A stretch of 64,000 nt of DNA, from NCBI RefSeq assembly GCF_023349125.1, contig NZ_JAKIKT010000006.1, forward strand, positions 1-64,000. The letters are read 5' to 3'. Below the pieces are notes generated by a model. The model ran no database searches and was not told the DNA's origin. It worked only from the letters and a program-made list of their open reading frames with translations. The DNA is from Shewanella corallii. GTDB lineage: Bacteria > Pseudomonadota > Gammaproteobacteria > Enterobacterales > Shewanellaceae. Within the stretch, counting starts at the first letter, position 1, and the number at the start of each line of letters is the position of its first letter. Positions 44,745 through 53,977 of the stretch are shown here, piece by piece. The position numbers and the translations under genes were made by a program.

Positions 44745-45199
44745 CCTTAAATTAATCGTGTATAACAGGATATTTTTAAATGTTTTTATTAGGTTTTTTA
44801 TTATCTTGAAGTCGGGTTAAAAAATATTTAGCATCTGGCGGAAACCGCCGGAGTAAATAAAGTTGGCACAAATTAGCTTAACCGATGATATGGTGTCAAC
44901 ATCTATCAATGTCGCGTCATTACTGGGTTTTGGTGTCAATAAACTGTCATTTTTTTAGCGTGCGTCAAATAAAAATCCTGAATATATATTTACTGACTTT
45001 GGTGATTAAAAACTGCGCTAAATATAAAAATATTAATCAGTCGATTAAAGTTTTGATTAATTTTGGTCGCTTCTATTTGAACTTTGGTTTATTAATGTGC
45101 ACGACTTTTATGGCGCATTTTTTAATGACAATAAATTGTCGTCTGTCAAAAAAGTGAATTAATAACTTAATTCAAAAAACTGAATTTCGGGGCAACAGG
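44745..45199. promoter_or_regulatory. AT-rich divergent control region between motY-lafK and fliM
   Basis: 455 bases, strongly AT-rich, without a credible gene (a 90-codon frame across it has no ribosome site). It contains TGGCGGAA at 44836-44843 within GGCGGAAACCGCC, the half-site shared with other lateral control regions. It also has TTGGCACAAATTAGCTTA at 44863-44880 on the plus strand, which resembles a sigma-54 promoter but has one base too few between GG and GC. Both divergent operons probably start here. Confidence 0.5.
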
Positions 45200-46081
45200 A
45201 TGAAAACTACTGCCAAAGCGAAGGTGCTGCCTTCCGATAGTCAAATAACGGTGAGATCCGTGGATTTGGTGCAGGAGAAGCTGGCACGCAGTCGACTGCT
45301 ACTTGAGCTTGAACAGGGTCAGCAGCGTCTTTGCAGCAACATCAATCAGGTTCTCAAGCCTTTTATGCGCCAGGGCGGAGCCGGTATTCAGCGGGTGTCG
45401 CTGGATCCACAAGCCCGCAGTGTCCATGCCTGCCATGAGCATGTGTGGTTCTCTTTGAGTCAGCAGCGCCGGGTGCTGGCGGTGTGGCGAATTGACCGCT
45501 GCACGCTGGAACAGCTGGCCAGCAGCAATTATGGCGGCCAGTCCGGTCACCTTTTCTCGCCACTGCGCTCACCTACTCAATCCGAATTCAGGCTGGGGCT
45601 GAAACTACTGAAAGCTGCCCTGGCGACCATGCCCCTCCCGCCACTCGATTTTGACAACCTTCAGCTGGAACTGATGTCCGCCGGACTGCCGCTGGAAACC
45701 GCCGCCTGTTGGCAACTGACTTTCGCCGACGATTATCCGGTTGCGCCCATGCTGTTTGCGATGACAGACCATCTGCTGAATCTGCTGACCGGTCCGGCCA
45801 CGTCTCACCAGGTAGTGGATGATCTCGCTGCCCGACTGGAGCAGAGGTTGATGCAGATCCCGGTGCAAATGAAACTGGAGGTTGGCCGTCAGCACCTGCC
45901 GGTTGATTCTTTGTCACAGCTGAGTGTGGGGGATGTATTGCCTCTGACTCTGCACCGTCGTTGTCCGGTTTCTCTGGGCCAACGTCCCCTGTTTTATGCC
46001 AGTGTCCATGCCCATGAGGGGCAGCTGGTCGCCCGTTTGAATCAAGATGCTTACCAAGAAGAGGATGTAGCCCGTGTCTGA
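45200..46081 (+). CDS. fliM: lateral flagellar motor switch protein FliM without CheY-binding N-terminus
   Basis: 293 residues, against about 330-350 for polar FliM. The protein begins MKTTAKAKVLPSDSQITVRS and lacks the N-terminal LSQxEIDALL peptide to which CheY-P binds. The middle domain is diverged. The C-terminal SpoA-like part has MQIPVQMKLEVGRQHLPVDSLSQLSVGDVLPL. It forms the C-ring with FliG and FliN. The missing segment suggests a motor that is not switched by chemotaxis, as known for the secondary system of S. putrefaciens. Its 3' end overlaps fliN by eight bases. Confidence 0.85.
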   Translation: MKTTAKAKVLPSDSQITVRSVDLVQEKLARSRLLLELEQGQQRLCSNINQVLKPFMRQGGAGIQRVSLDPQARSVHACHEHVWFSLSQQRRVLAVWRIDRCTLEQLASSNYGGQSGHLFSPLRSPTQSEFRLGLKLLKAALATMPLPPLDFDNLQLELMSAGLPLETAACWQLTFADDYPVAPMLFAMTDHLLNLLTGPATSHQVVDDLAARLEQRLMQIPVQMKLEVGRQHLPVDSLSQLSVGDVLPLTLHRRCPVSLGQRPLFYASVHAHEGQLVARLNQDAYQEEDVARV

Positions 46082-46421
46082 GCAAGCCCTGTTAAATGAC
46101 GACGATTTCCTGCTGGATGACGAACTGTTTGCCGAAGAGGCTCCGGTGGCCAGAAGCAAGCCCAGCCGTGGCATGTCGTTCTTCAATCAACTGCCGGTGC
46201 AGGTCAGTCTGGAGCTGGCCAGCGCGGAGATGTCTCTGGGTGAACTGACCCGTCTGGGTCAGGGGGATGTGGTTACCCTGGATCGTATGGTTGGCGAGCC
46301 TCTGGATATTCGGGTGAACGGCGCCCTGTTGGGACGCGGTGAAGTGGTCGAAGTTAACGGCCGCTATGGTGTGCGCTTGCTGGAGGTTGAGGCCGGTGGC
46401 ATTGCCGCAATGCAGGATTAA
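46074..46421 (+). CDS. fliN: flagellar motor switch protein FliN
   Basis: 115 residues. The SpoA domain has FFNQLPVQVSLELASAEMSLGELTRLGQGDVVTLDRMVGEPLDIRVNGALLGRGEVVEVNGRYGVRL, typical of FliN. The N-terminal 35 residues are acidic. It forms the base of the C-ring. Translation is probably coupled with fliM. Confidence 0.93.
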   Translation: MSEQALLNDDDFLLDDELFAEEAPVARSKPSRGMSFFNQLPVQVSLELASAEMSLGELTRLGQGDVVTLDRMVGEPLDIRVNGALLGRGEVVEVNGRYGVRLLEVEAGGIAAMQD

Positions 46422-47148
46422 TCCGCTCTGGGCTGTGCTGCTGATCTTGTTGGCAGCCTTTCCTGTTCAGGCAGCAGATGGTTTAACACTGCTGACCCTG
46501 GGGCAGGGCGACGAGTCCCAGAAGGTCAACATCAAACTGGAGATTCTGGCACTGATGACAGTGCTGGGGTTTCTGCCTGCCATGTTGATGATGATGACCT
46601 GCTTTACCCGCATCATTATCGTACTGGTGATCCTGCGTCAGGCCCTTGGCCTGCAGCAGAGTCCTCCCAACAAGGTGCTGATTGGCATCGCTCTGGTGCT
46701 GTCTATGTTTATCATGCGCCCGGTCGGCGAAGAGATTTATCAGAACGCCTATTTGCCCTATGACGCGGGTCAGATTGAGTTACCTGAACTGGTGACCCGG
46801 GCCGAGGTTCCTTTGCGGGGCTTTATGCTGGCTCAGACCCGGGAGACAGATCTGGAACAGATGCTGAAGATTGCCGATGAGCCGGTCAATTTGAAGCCTG
46901 ACGAGATCCCTTTCTTTGTGCTGTTGCCCGCCTTTGTGTTGTCAGAACTGAAAACCGCATTCCAGATTGGCTTCCTGCTTTACCTGCCTTTTTTGGTGAT
47001 CGATCTGGTGGTGGCCAGTGTGTTGATGTCCATGGGTATGATGATGCTGTCCCCCTTGATTATCTCCCTGCCTTTTAAGCTGATGGTATTTGTGCTGGCC
47101 GATGGCTGGTCGATGACGGTCGGCACTCTGACTGCCAGCTTCGGATAG
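46402..47148 (+). CDS. fliP: flagellar export gate protein FliP
   Basis: The best start is TTG 46402, inside the end of fliN, with GAGG ten bases upstream. It gives 248 residues, the normal length, with a signal peptide ending VQAADG. The frame opens further upstream (46339), but that would overlap fliN widely. TM helices are at about 43-63, 85-105, 186-206 and 210-235. Motifs include LGFLPAMLMMMTCFTRIIIVLVILRQALG and IPFFVLLPAFVLSELKTAFQIGFLLYLPFLVIDLVVASVLMSMGMMMLSP. It forms the FliPQR export channel. Confidence 0.92.
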   Translation: MPQCRINPLWAVLLILLAAFPVQAADGLTLLTLGQGDESQKVNIKLEILALMTVLGFLPAMLMMMTCFTRIIIVLVILRQALGLQQSPPNKVLIGIALVLSMFIMRPVGEEIYQNAYLPYDAGQIELPELVTRAEVPLRGFMLAQTRETDLEQMLKIADEPVNLKPDEIPFFVLLPAFVLSELKTAFQIGFLLYLPFLVIDLVVASVLMSMGMMMLSPLIISLPFKLMVFVLADGWSMTVGTLTASFG

Positions 47149-47152
47149 CGCC

Positions 47153-47422
47153 ATGGAATTGATGGAAATTACCACCTTCTTCTCCGACGCCATCTACCTG
47201 GTGGTGATGCTGGTGTTGGTGCTGATTGTGCCCGGTCTGATTATTGGCTTGATAATCGCTGTGTTTCAGGCGGCGACTCAGGTGAATGAACAGACCCTCA
47301 GCTTTTTGCCCAAGCTGGTGCTGACCCTCTTGATGGTGATCTTTGCCGGACAGTGGATACTGCAGCAGTTGCTGGATCTGTTTGACCGCCTGTTCCACAG
47401 TATCCCCCATGTGATCGGTTGA
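47153..47422 (+). CDS. fliQ: flagellar export protein FliQ
   Basis: 89 residues with two TM helices: about 13-38 and 50-75. Typical FliQ sequences are VPGLIIGLIIAVFQAATQVNEQTLSFLPKL. It begins four bases after fliP and is followed by fliR. Confidence 0.93.
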   Translation: MELMEITTFFSDAIYLVVMLVLVLIVPGLIIGLIIAVFQAATQVNEQTLSFLPKLVLTLLMVIFAGQWILQQLLDLFDRLFHSIPHVIG

Positions 47423-47423
47423 T

Positions 47424-48203
47424 ATGCTGAGCCTGACGAGCGCCGAGATAACCCAGTTTATTGGTACCTTCTGGTGGCCCTTCTGTCGCTTGATGGGGGC
47501 CTTTGTCATGATGCCCTTTCTCGGACATGTGCATATCCCGGCGACAGTTAGAATTTTGCTGGCTTTTATGATGGCGGCACTGCTTGGGCCAACACTGCCG
47601 CCCCCGCCGCAGGTGGATCCTGTATCCCTGGCTGCCGTGTGGCTGGTGACTGAGCAGATACTGATTGGCTTTATGCTGGCGCTGTTTCTGACCCTGATGA
47701 TCCATGTGATGACCCTGCTGGGCGCCATGATGTCGATGCAGATGGGGCTTGCGATGGCATTGGTGAATGACCCCGGCAGCGGTAGCAGTGAGCCGATTCT
47801 GGGACAGATGTTTTTGATGTATGGCACTTTGCTGTTTCTGGCACTGGATGGTCACCTGGTGGCTATCGGCGTGGTGGTGGACAGTTTTCACCTCTGGCCC
47901 GTGGGGCAGGGGATTTTTGCCTTGCCTTTGATGGGCTTGGTGGAGCGCTTTGCCTGGATGTTCGGTGCGGCGTTTATGCTGGCGCTGCCGGCGGTACTGG
48001 CGATGTTGGTGGTTAACCTGACTTTCGGGGTGCTGAACCGTTCCGCCCCGTCCCTGAATATCTTCTCTCTGGGTTTTCCCATGGCAATGATCATGGGCCT
48101 GCTGTGTGTATTGCTCTCTTTTTCCGGTTTGCCGACCCGCTACTCGGATATCTGTTTGCAGGCGCTGCAGTCCATGTATGAGTTTATCGGGGGGACGCCA
48201 TGA
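47424..48203 (+). CDS. fliR: flagellar export protein FliR
   Basis: 259 residues with about six TM helices. Family features are WWPFCRLMGAFVMMPFLGH near the N-terminus, MSMQMGLAMALVNDPGSGSSEPILGQ in the middle, and LNIFSLGFPMAMIMGLLCV near the end. It completes the FliPQR gate. Its stop overlaps the flhB ATG (ATGA). Confidence 0.93.
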   Translation: MLSLTSAEITQFIGTFWWPFCRLMGAFVMMPFLGHVHIPATVRILLAFMMAALLGPTLPPPPQVDPVSLAAVWLVTEQILIGFMLALFLTLMIHVMTLLGAMMSMQMGLAMALVNDPGSGSSEPILGQMFLMYGTLLFLALDGHLVAIGVVVDSFHLWPVGQGIFALPLMGLVERFAWMFGAAFMLALPAVLAMLVVNLTFGVLNRSAPSLNIFSLGFPMAMIMGLLCVLLSFSGLPTRYSDICLQALQSMYEFIGGTP

Positions 48204-49330
48204 GCCAACAAAGCGGCGCCGATAAAACAGAACAGGCCACGCCCCAGAAACTGCGTAAAGCCAGAGAGCAGGGGCAGGTGCCCCGCTCCAAAGATCTGGC
48301 ATCCAGTGCCCTGATTATCGGTTGTTCTCTACTGCTGTTTACCAGCGCCGACTGGTTTGCGGCTGGCATAAGAGAGATGGCGGCCCACAATATGATGCTG
48401 ACCCGGGAGGAGCTGGATACTCCGGGGATGATGATGCGGCATGCGGGCCAGAGTCTGCTGGCCATGTTGCAGATACTCGGTCCGCTGTTTTTAATGGTAC
48501 TGCTGTTGGCCCTGGTGTCAGGCGCACTGCCCGGGGGACCTGTGTTGAACCTGACCCTGGTGGGCTTTAAAGGCAGTCGTATCGACCCAATCAAGGGGCT
48601 GGGGAAACTCTTCTCTACCCGCTCTTTGGTGGAGCTGCTTAAATCTGTGCTTAAGGTGAGTTTGCTGCTCACCATCATGTGGTTATTCCTGTCCCATAAC
48701 CTTACCTATCTGCTCAATATCAGTCAGCTGTCGGTGGACGAAGCGGTTTCCCGTGGGGTTGAGCTGATCAGTCTGGCACTTATGTATCTTGGTGCCGGGT
48801 TGCTGTTTATCACTCTGATTGATGTGCCTTACCAGTACTGGCAGCACAAGAAAGAGCTGAAGATGACCAAGCAGGAGGTGAAGGATGAGCACAAGCAGAT
48901 GGAGGGTAAGCCGGAGATTAAAGCCAAAATCCGTGCCCTGCAGCAACAGATGGCCCGTTCCCGTGCCGAGGTGTCAGTGCCCCAGGCAGATGTGATTCTG
49001 GTAAACCCTACCCATTATGCGGTGGCGCTTAAGTATGACCCCAAGCGCGCCGAAGCGCCTTTCGTGATTGGTAAAGGTGTGGATGAAGTAGCTCTGTATA
49101 TGCGGGAGCTGGCTCGTCGACACCAGGTCGAGATTGTGTCGGCTCCGCCTCTGGCCCGGGCCGTGTACCACTCAACCCAGATTGAACAACAGATCCCAGC
49201 AGGTCTGTTTATGGCTGTGGCCCATGTTCTGCACTATGTGTTGCAGATCCGCGCCGCCAGACAGGGTAAGTCGGCGATGCCGTCACCCCTGCCGAATTTC
49301 GATATCCCTTCCCATTTGCGGAAAGACTAG
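48200..49330 (+). CDS. flhB: flagellar export switch protein FlhB
   Basis: 376 residues. The N-terminal DKTEQATPQKLRKAREQGQVPRSKDLASS and four TM helices are standard. The autocleavage motif NPTH is at residues 269-272, with the C-terminal FlhB domain behind it (AEAPFVIGKGVDEVALYMRELA). Cleavage between Asn and Pro, with FliK, switches export from hook to filament substrates. Confidence 0.95.
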   Translation: MSQQSGADKTEQATPQKLRKAREQGQVPRSKDLASSALIIGCSLLLFTSADWFAAGIREMAAHNMMLTREELDTPGMMMRHAGQSLLAMLQILGPLFLMVLLLALVSGALPGGPVLNLTLVGFKGSRIDPIKGLGKLFSTRSLVELLKSVLKVSLLLTIMWLFLSHNLTYLLNISQLSVDEAVSRGVELISLALMYLGAGLLFITLIDVPYQYWQHKKELKMTKQEVKDEHKQMEGKPEIKAKIRALQQQMARSRAEVSVPQADVILVNPTHYAVALKYDPKRAEAPFVIGKGVDEVALYMRELARRHQVEIVSAPPLARAVYHSTQIEQQIPAGLFMAVAHVLHYVLQIRAARQGKSAMPSPLPNFDIPSHLRKD

Positions 49331-49344
49331 AGGAAGCCTGACCG

Positions 49345-51426
49345 ATGAATTGGTTCAGAAGTACATTTGCCGATAACCGGGCTTTTATGGCCATTCCAGT
49401 GATGTTGCTGGCTATTCTGGCCATGATTATTCTGCCTTTGCCGCCCTGGCTGCTGGATATTCTGTTCACCTTCAACATAGTGCTGGCCATTATGGTGCTG
49501 CTGGTGAGCGTGTCGATACGAAGGCCGCTGGACTTCTCTGTCTTCCCGACCTTGCTGCTGTTGGCAACCCTGATGCGTTTGACCCTGAACGTGGCATCAA
49601 CCCGTGTGGTGTTGATTGAAGGCCATCAGGGAGGAGATGCTGCGGGTAAGGTGATTCAGGCCTTTGGTGAAGTGGTGATTGGCGGCAATTACGTCGTGGG
49701 TGCCGTGATCTTCCTGATCCTGATGATTATCAACTTTGTGGTGATCACCAAGGGTGGCGAACGTATCTCTGAGGTATCAGCCCGCTTTACTCTGGACGCC
49801 CTGCCGGGTAAGCAGATGGCCATTGATGCCGACCTGAATGCTGGCGTGTTGAATCAGGAGCAGGCCCGCAAACGCCGTCAGGAAGTGACCCGGGAGGCGG
49901 ACTTTTACGGCTCAATGGATGGTGCATCCAAGTTTGTCCGGGGCGATGCCATTGCCGGTTTGTTGATTCTGGCGATCAACATTATTGGTGGTATCTGCAT
50001 CGGTATCTTTATGCACGATCTGGATGCCTCTCAGGCGTTCAAGACCTATATCCTGCTCTCTATCGGTGATGGTCTGGTGGCTCAGATCCCATCTTTGCTG
50101 CTGGCGACAGCAGCCGCGATTATCGTGACCCGGGTGTCAGACTCTGAGGAGATGCCTGCCCAGTTTGGTCAGCAGCTGTTGGCCAACCCCAAGACCATAG
50201 CCACAGCGGCGCTGGTGATGGCGGTACTGGGACTGGTGCCCGGCATGCCTGCGTTGGTATTCCTGAGTTTTGCCATGGTGCTGGGCTTTGTTGCCTGGAA
50301 ACAGATGGGGGCAGAGCAGACCAAACCCGAGCCGGAACTGGAGCTGAAAACTGAGGCCGCCGTGGCCGAGCCTGCCGCCCCAAGTTGGGATGCGCTGCCT
50401 TACACAGATCTGGTGGAGGTCAGCCTGGGGTATCGTTTGGTGCCTCTGGTGGAGCGGACCAAGGGAGCCGAGTTGCTCAAGCGACTGACAGGCATTCGTC
50501 GTACTTTGTCTGAGCAGGCGGGCTTCCTGCTGGCAGAGGTGAGAGTCAGGGATAACCTGTCTTTGCCCCCCAATAAGTATCAGATAAATCTGATGGGGAA
50601 TCCGGCGGGCAGCGGTGAACTGGAGCCGGACAAACTGCTGGCCATCAAGAGTGGTCAGGTATTTGGTGAACTGGATGGCATTATCACCCGGGATCCCGCT
50701 TATCAGATGGAGGCGGTCTGGATTGACCCTGACCATAAATCCCGGGCCCTGAATCTGGGTTACTCAGTCGTGGATAACGCCACAGTGATAGCCACTCATG
50801 TATCCAAGCTGATGCGGGAGCAGCTGTCAGATATGTTGCAGCACGATGATGTGGTGGCACTGTCTGAACGTCTTGGGCGTTTGTCTCCCAAGTTGGCGGA
50901 AGCACTTGGGCTGGCGCTTACGCCCATCCAGCAGTTGCGGGTATTTCGATTGTTGTTGCGGGAGCAGGTTTCGCTCAAGGATATACGCACCATTGCCACC
51001 ACTTTGTTGGATTGCAGCGAGAACACCAAGGATCCGGTATTGCTGGCGGCTGACGTACGTTGCGCCCTGAGGCAGAACATAGTGCACCAGATTGCCGGTG
51101 ACTCCAGCCAGTTAAGGGTGATGACTCTGGCTCCTGAGCTGGAGCGTACCCTGATAACTGCACTGAATCAGGCGCAGCAGGGCGGTAAGGTGTCGCTGGA
51201 CAGTTTCCCGGTTGAGCCGGCTCTGCTGGCTCAACTGCAGCAGAAGATGCCTGTGATGCTGGCGCAGGCCCGGGCTGAAGGGCATCACCCAATGCTCTTG
51301 GTTCCGCCTCAGTTGCGTCCTTTGCTGGGACGCTATGCGCTGGCCTTTGCCAGAGGCCTGAATGTGCTTTCCTACAATGAGATCCCTGAAAGCCGGGATC
51401 TTCAGGTGGCGGGTCAGCTGGGGTAA
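49345..51426 (+). CDS. flhA: flagellar export gate protein FlhA
   Basis: 693 residues. About eight TM helices lie in the first 320 residues, with the FHIPEP-type segment FSVFPTLLLLATLMRLTLNVASTRVVL and the loop FTLDALPGKQMAIDADLNAG. The large cytoplasmic domain follows, with the helical end DIRTIATTLLD and RPLLGRYALAFARGLNVLSYNEIP. It docks chaperone-substrate complexes. It is the last gene of the fliM-flhA unit, and a strong terminator follows. Confidence 0.95.
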   Translation: MNWFRSTFADNRAFMAIPVMLLAILAMIILPLPPWLLDILFTFNIVLAIMVLLVSVSIRRPLDFSVFPTLLLLATLMRLTLNVASTRVVLIEGHQGGDAAGKVIQAFGEVVIGGNYVVGAVIFLILMIINFVVITKGGERISEVSARFTLDALPGKQMAIDADLNAGVLNQEQARKRRQEVTREADFYGSMDGASKFVRGDAIAGLLILAINIIGGICIGIFMHDLDASQAFKTYILLSIGDGLVAQIPSLLLATAAAIIVTRVSDSEEMPAQFGQQLLANPKTIATAALVMAVLGLVPGMPALVFLSFAMVLGFVAWKQMGAEQTKPEPELELKTEAAVAEPAAPSWDALPYTDLVEVSLGYRLVPLVERTKGAELLKRLTGIRRTLSEQAGFLLAEVRVRDNLSLPPNKYQINLMGNPAGSGELEPDKLLAIKSGQVFGELDGIITRDPAYQMEAVWIDPDHKSRALNLGYSVVDNATVIATHVSKLMREQLSDMLQHDDVVALSERLGRLSPKLAEALGLALTPIQQLRVFRLLLREQVSLKDIRTIATTLLDCSENTKDPVLLAADVRCALRQNIVHQIAGDSSQLRVMTLAPELERTLITALNQAQQGGKVSLDSFPVEPALLAQLQQKMPVMLAQARAEGHHPMLLVPPQLRPLLGRYALAFARGLNVLSYNEIPESRDLQVAGQLG

Positions 51427-51446
51427 TTCGACATAGCGTAACACCA

Positions 51447-51480
51447 AAAGAGACAGGCACTGCCTGTCTCTTTGCTTTTG
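51447..51480 (+). terminator. rho-independent terminator after flhA
   Basis: A 13-bp perfect stem AAAGAGACAGGCA / TGCCTGTCTCTTT (51447-51459 and 51461-51473), one-base nominal loop, then a T-rich run. It marks the right end of the lateral flagellar island. Confidence 0.85.
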
Positions 51481-51542
51481 ACCATGTCTTCTGGCCATGA
51501 CTTTTGATCATGGATTTTGGTTATGTCCGGGGAGTTTGGCGT

Positions 51543-51914
51543 TTAACGCTCACCTAGCACTTCAAATTCGTCATACACCAGTCTGGCGGTGCCGTCAGAC
51601 TGCAATTGCCAGTGTTCCTTATGCACTACTCCGTAGGCCTTGTTCATGGTCCAGCTTGACGTCAGCAGATAGCCATCTTCACCTTCTGCACTCCACTCCA
51701 TCTGAGTGTATTCCACATCCTTAAAGCCCTGATCGATAATCTGCTGCCAGAATGCCTGTATCTGCTCCCTTCCTGTGAATTCACCGAAAGGTTTGGCGAG
51801 CATGGTACAGCCCTCTTCATAACAGGCAGTGCAGCCTGCTGCATCCTGACGGTTGAAAGCGTCTTGCCAGGCTTTGATACCCGCCTGACAGGCGGTGAGT
51901 ACTGATGATGTCAT
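51543..51914 (-). CDS. SnoaL/NTF2-like fold protein
   Basis: 123 residues from ATG 51914 (GGGGA upstream); the open frame extends 35 codons further but without a better start. The pattern AGIKAWQDAFNRQDAAGCTACYEEGCTMLAKP and GEFTGREQIQAFWQQIID, followed by beta strands, matches small SnoaL-like / DUF4440 proteins of the NTF2 fold. No specific substrate can be assigned. It is divergent from a LysR-type regulator gene 116 bases away, which probably controls it. Confidence 0.75.
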   Translation of the reverse strand: MTSSVLTACQAGIKAWQDAFNRQDAAGCTACYEEGCTMLAKPFGEFTGREQIQAFWQQIIDQGFKDVEYTQMEWSAEGEDGYLLTSSWTMNKAYGVVHKEHWQLQSDGTARLVYDEFEVLGER

Positions 51915-52030
51915 GGTGTGTTCCCCTGATTGAATCTCTGTAATGACTGCAAGTTTAGGGCTATGATTCAGGTTGAAAAACAGACCTTTCAGAAAGTACT
52001 GTTTGGTGTAATCAAACAATAGGTGTCGAT

Positions 52031-52855
52031 ATGAATAAGCTGCGGCAGATGATGTTGTTTATGCACATAGTGGAGACAGGTTCGATTACCGCGGCGGCTG
52101 AACGCCTGGAGTTGTCCAAGTCAGTGCTGAGCCAACACCTGAAAGCGCTGGAGGCGGAGCTTGGCACCACACTGCTTAAGCGCACTACCAGGCGGCAGTC
52201 TTTAACTGAAGCCGGGCAGGGCTTTTATCAGCACTGTCGGGAAATCTGCTCGCGGGCGGAGTTGGCCTGGGATGAAGTGCTGGAGCGCCAGCAAGTCCCG
52301 GGCGGACGTCTCAAAGTAACGGCTCCCCACGCCTTAATGGACTCTATGGTACTGCCTGCTTTGGTCAGTTGCTTTGCCGGGTTCCCAGGGGTGCAGCTGC
52401 AGCTTCTGTGTCAGGACCAGCAGCTGGATTTAATGACGGAAGATATCGATCTGGCGGTGCGGGTGGGCGAGTCTTTAGACAGCCGCTACCGACAAAAGCG
52501 AATAGGCAGTTTTAATGAGGTGTTGTGCCGGGCCAAAGGCGATAGCAGAGCATCGGCTGACACTGCCTATATCGCCAATCACTGGCAGGGCAGACAGATC
52601 AGTCACACTATTGAGGGCATGGAGTATCAATTTACCCCATGCCACAGCACCAATACGGTTTCCCAGACTCAGGGGCTGATCCGCGCGGGCCTGGGCATAG
52701 GTGTATTGCCTGAGTTTATGCTGGATGAGGGGATAGACGTTATCACTCAGCTGGCTCCTGTGAATGTGTATACCCTGCACCCGTTTGAGGCCGCGGTGCC
52801 TTTGACTGTGACCATGGCACAGCAGGCGATTGCAGCTGCATTTATGCCGTCATAA
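52031..52855 (+). CDS. LysR-family transcriptional regulator
   Basis: 274 residues. The N-terminal helix-turn-helix is ETGSITAAAERLELSKSVLSQHLKALEAELGTTLLKRTTRRQSLTEAG (about 15-62). A LysR effector domain follows, though it is a little short. The close divergent SnoaL-like gene is its likely target, as is common for LysR pairs. The effector is unknown. Confidence 0.9.
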   Translation: MNKLRQMMLFMHIVETGSITAAAERLELSKSVLSQHLKALEAELGTTLLKRTTRRQSLTEAGQGFYQHCREICSRAELAWDEVLERQQVPGGRLKVTAPHALMDSMVLPALVSCFAGFPGVQLQLLCQDQQLDLMTEDIDLAVRVGESLDSRYRQKRIGSFNEVLCRAKGDSRASADTAYIANHWQGRQISHTIEGMEYQFTPCHSTNTVSQTQGLIRAGLGIGVLPEFMLDEGIDVITQLAPVNVYTLHPFEAAVPLTVTMAQQAIAAAFMPS

Positions 52856-52860
52856 AGTAA

Positions 52861-52890
52861 AAAAGCCCCTGACAAAGAGCAGGGGCTTTT
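52861..52890. terminator. rho-independent terminator between convergent genes
   Basis: An 11-bp stem AAAAGCCCCTG / CAGGGGCTTTT (52861-52871 and 52880-52890) with an 8-base loop. The A/T flanks let it act for both the LysR gene and the convergent hydrolase gene. Confidence 0.85.
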
Positions 52891-52918
52891 AGAATCTGTC
52901 TGAGTCTTTTATTTCAGC

Positions 52919-53881
52919 CTATTGGTAACGGGCGAAGAAGTCACAGACCCGGGTCAGCGCCACTTCGCGGCGTGCATCTGTCTCGATAAAGATTTCATGA
53001 CGGGCACCGGGGATCAGCAGCTTCTCGCACAGACTGCCAACTGCGGCATCCTGAGCTGCATTATCCACTATGGTGTCATCTTCCGCTTGCAGCACCAGGA
53101 TGGGCACTCTGGAATTACGGGCCGCTTCTATGGATCTGTCACAAGCATCCAGCGCCTGTACCAGCCAATGATTGGTGGGTGAACCCAACTGAATCTCAGG
53201 TTGGGACTGATAAAGGGTGCGGTAAACGCCGTAACGGCCTTCGCTCTGGGTCAGTTCATTGCCTTCGAACGGCTGGCATTTGTAATCTGTGCCGCCAAGT
53301 ACATACCAGGGCTCATCGCCCGACAGTTTATCCAGGGCACTGGCCAGCCAACGGATAAGACCCTTGGGAGCCGGCAGTTTAATGCCATACATGGGGGCGG
53401 AAAACGCCGCAGCCTTGAAGGTTTCCGGATGCTTTTGCAGGTACAGGGTGCCAATACAGCCCCCCATGGAGTGGCCAAGCAGATACAGGGAGTGGTGTTT
53501 GGCCGGTTTCACCTGAGCGTTAATAAAGCTGTGCAGGTCTTCGATATAGTCGTCGAACTGGCTGACATGCCCCTTGTGGGGATTGGCCGTCATACGGCCC
53601 GACAGTCCCTGCCCTCTGTGGTCCAGCGCATACACACTGTAGCCCTGCTGATATAGGTCGAAGATCAGTTCCTGATATTTAAGGAATGACTCCACCCGGC
53701 CGTTGCTGATCACCACAGCTTTGTCACTGTCATTGTGACGAATACTGCACCAGGCGATATTGCAGCCCTTTTTCCCTTTAAAGAAGCCTGTGGTCACCTG
53801 CTGCCAGAATTCGGCAAGCTGCTGTTGGCCAGCCTTACTTGAGGTATGGCTTTCTTCCGAAAAAGAAGGGGATATGCTCAT
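52919..53881 (-). CDS. alpha/beta hydrolase, lysophospholipase (PldB) type
   Basis: 320 residues from ATG 53881, which has AGGA eight bases upstream; an upstream start is possible. It has the serine hydrolase features YALDHRGQGLSGR and the nucleophile elbow GHSMGG, then VLQAEDDTIVDN (acid) and a His near the end (GARHEIFIE). This set fits the monoglyceride lipase/lysophospholipase L2 subfamily. It is probably cytoplasmic or membrane-associated; the substrate is inferred from the family only. Confidence 0.85.
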   Translation of the reverse strand: MSISPSFSEESHTSSKAGQQQLAEFWQQVTTGFFKGKKGCNIAWCSIRHNDSDKAVVISNGRVESFLKYQELIFDLYQQGYSVYALDHRGQGLSGRMTANPHKGHVSQFDDYIEDLHSFINAQVKPAKHHSLYLLGHSMGGCIGTLYLQKHPETFKAAAFSAPMYGIKLPAPKGLIRWLASALDKLSGDEPWYVLGGTDYKCQPFEGNELTQSEGRYGVYRTLYQSQPEIQLGSPTNHWLVQALDACDRSIEAARNSRVPILVLQAEDDTIVDNAAQDAAVGSLCEKLLIPGARHEIFIETDARREVALTRVCDFFARYQ

Positions 53882-53977
53882 TGAGGGTTCCTGAAAATTA
53901 AACTGGCGACAGTGTAGCGGCATTGCCGGGAAGCGGGAAGTCATGCCCGCCTTTGGAGACGGGCATCAGGCAGGCTT

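Noticed and set aside
44863..44880. TTGGCACAAATTAGCTTA as a sigma-54 promoter for fliM
   Set aside because: Only nine bases lie between GG and GC where ten are needed; kept only as a remark in the control-region entry.
47298..48302. A 334-codon minus-strand frame opposite fliR
   Set aside because: His/Gln/Arg-rich shadow of the membrane-protein genes fliQ and fliR.
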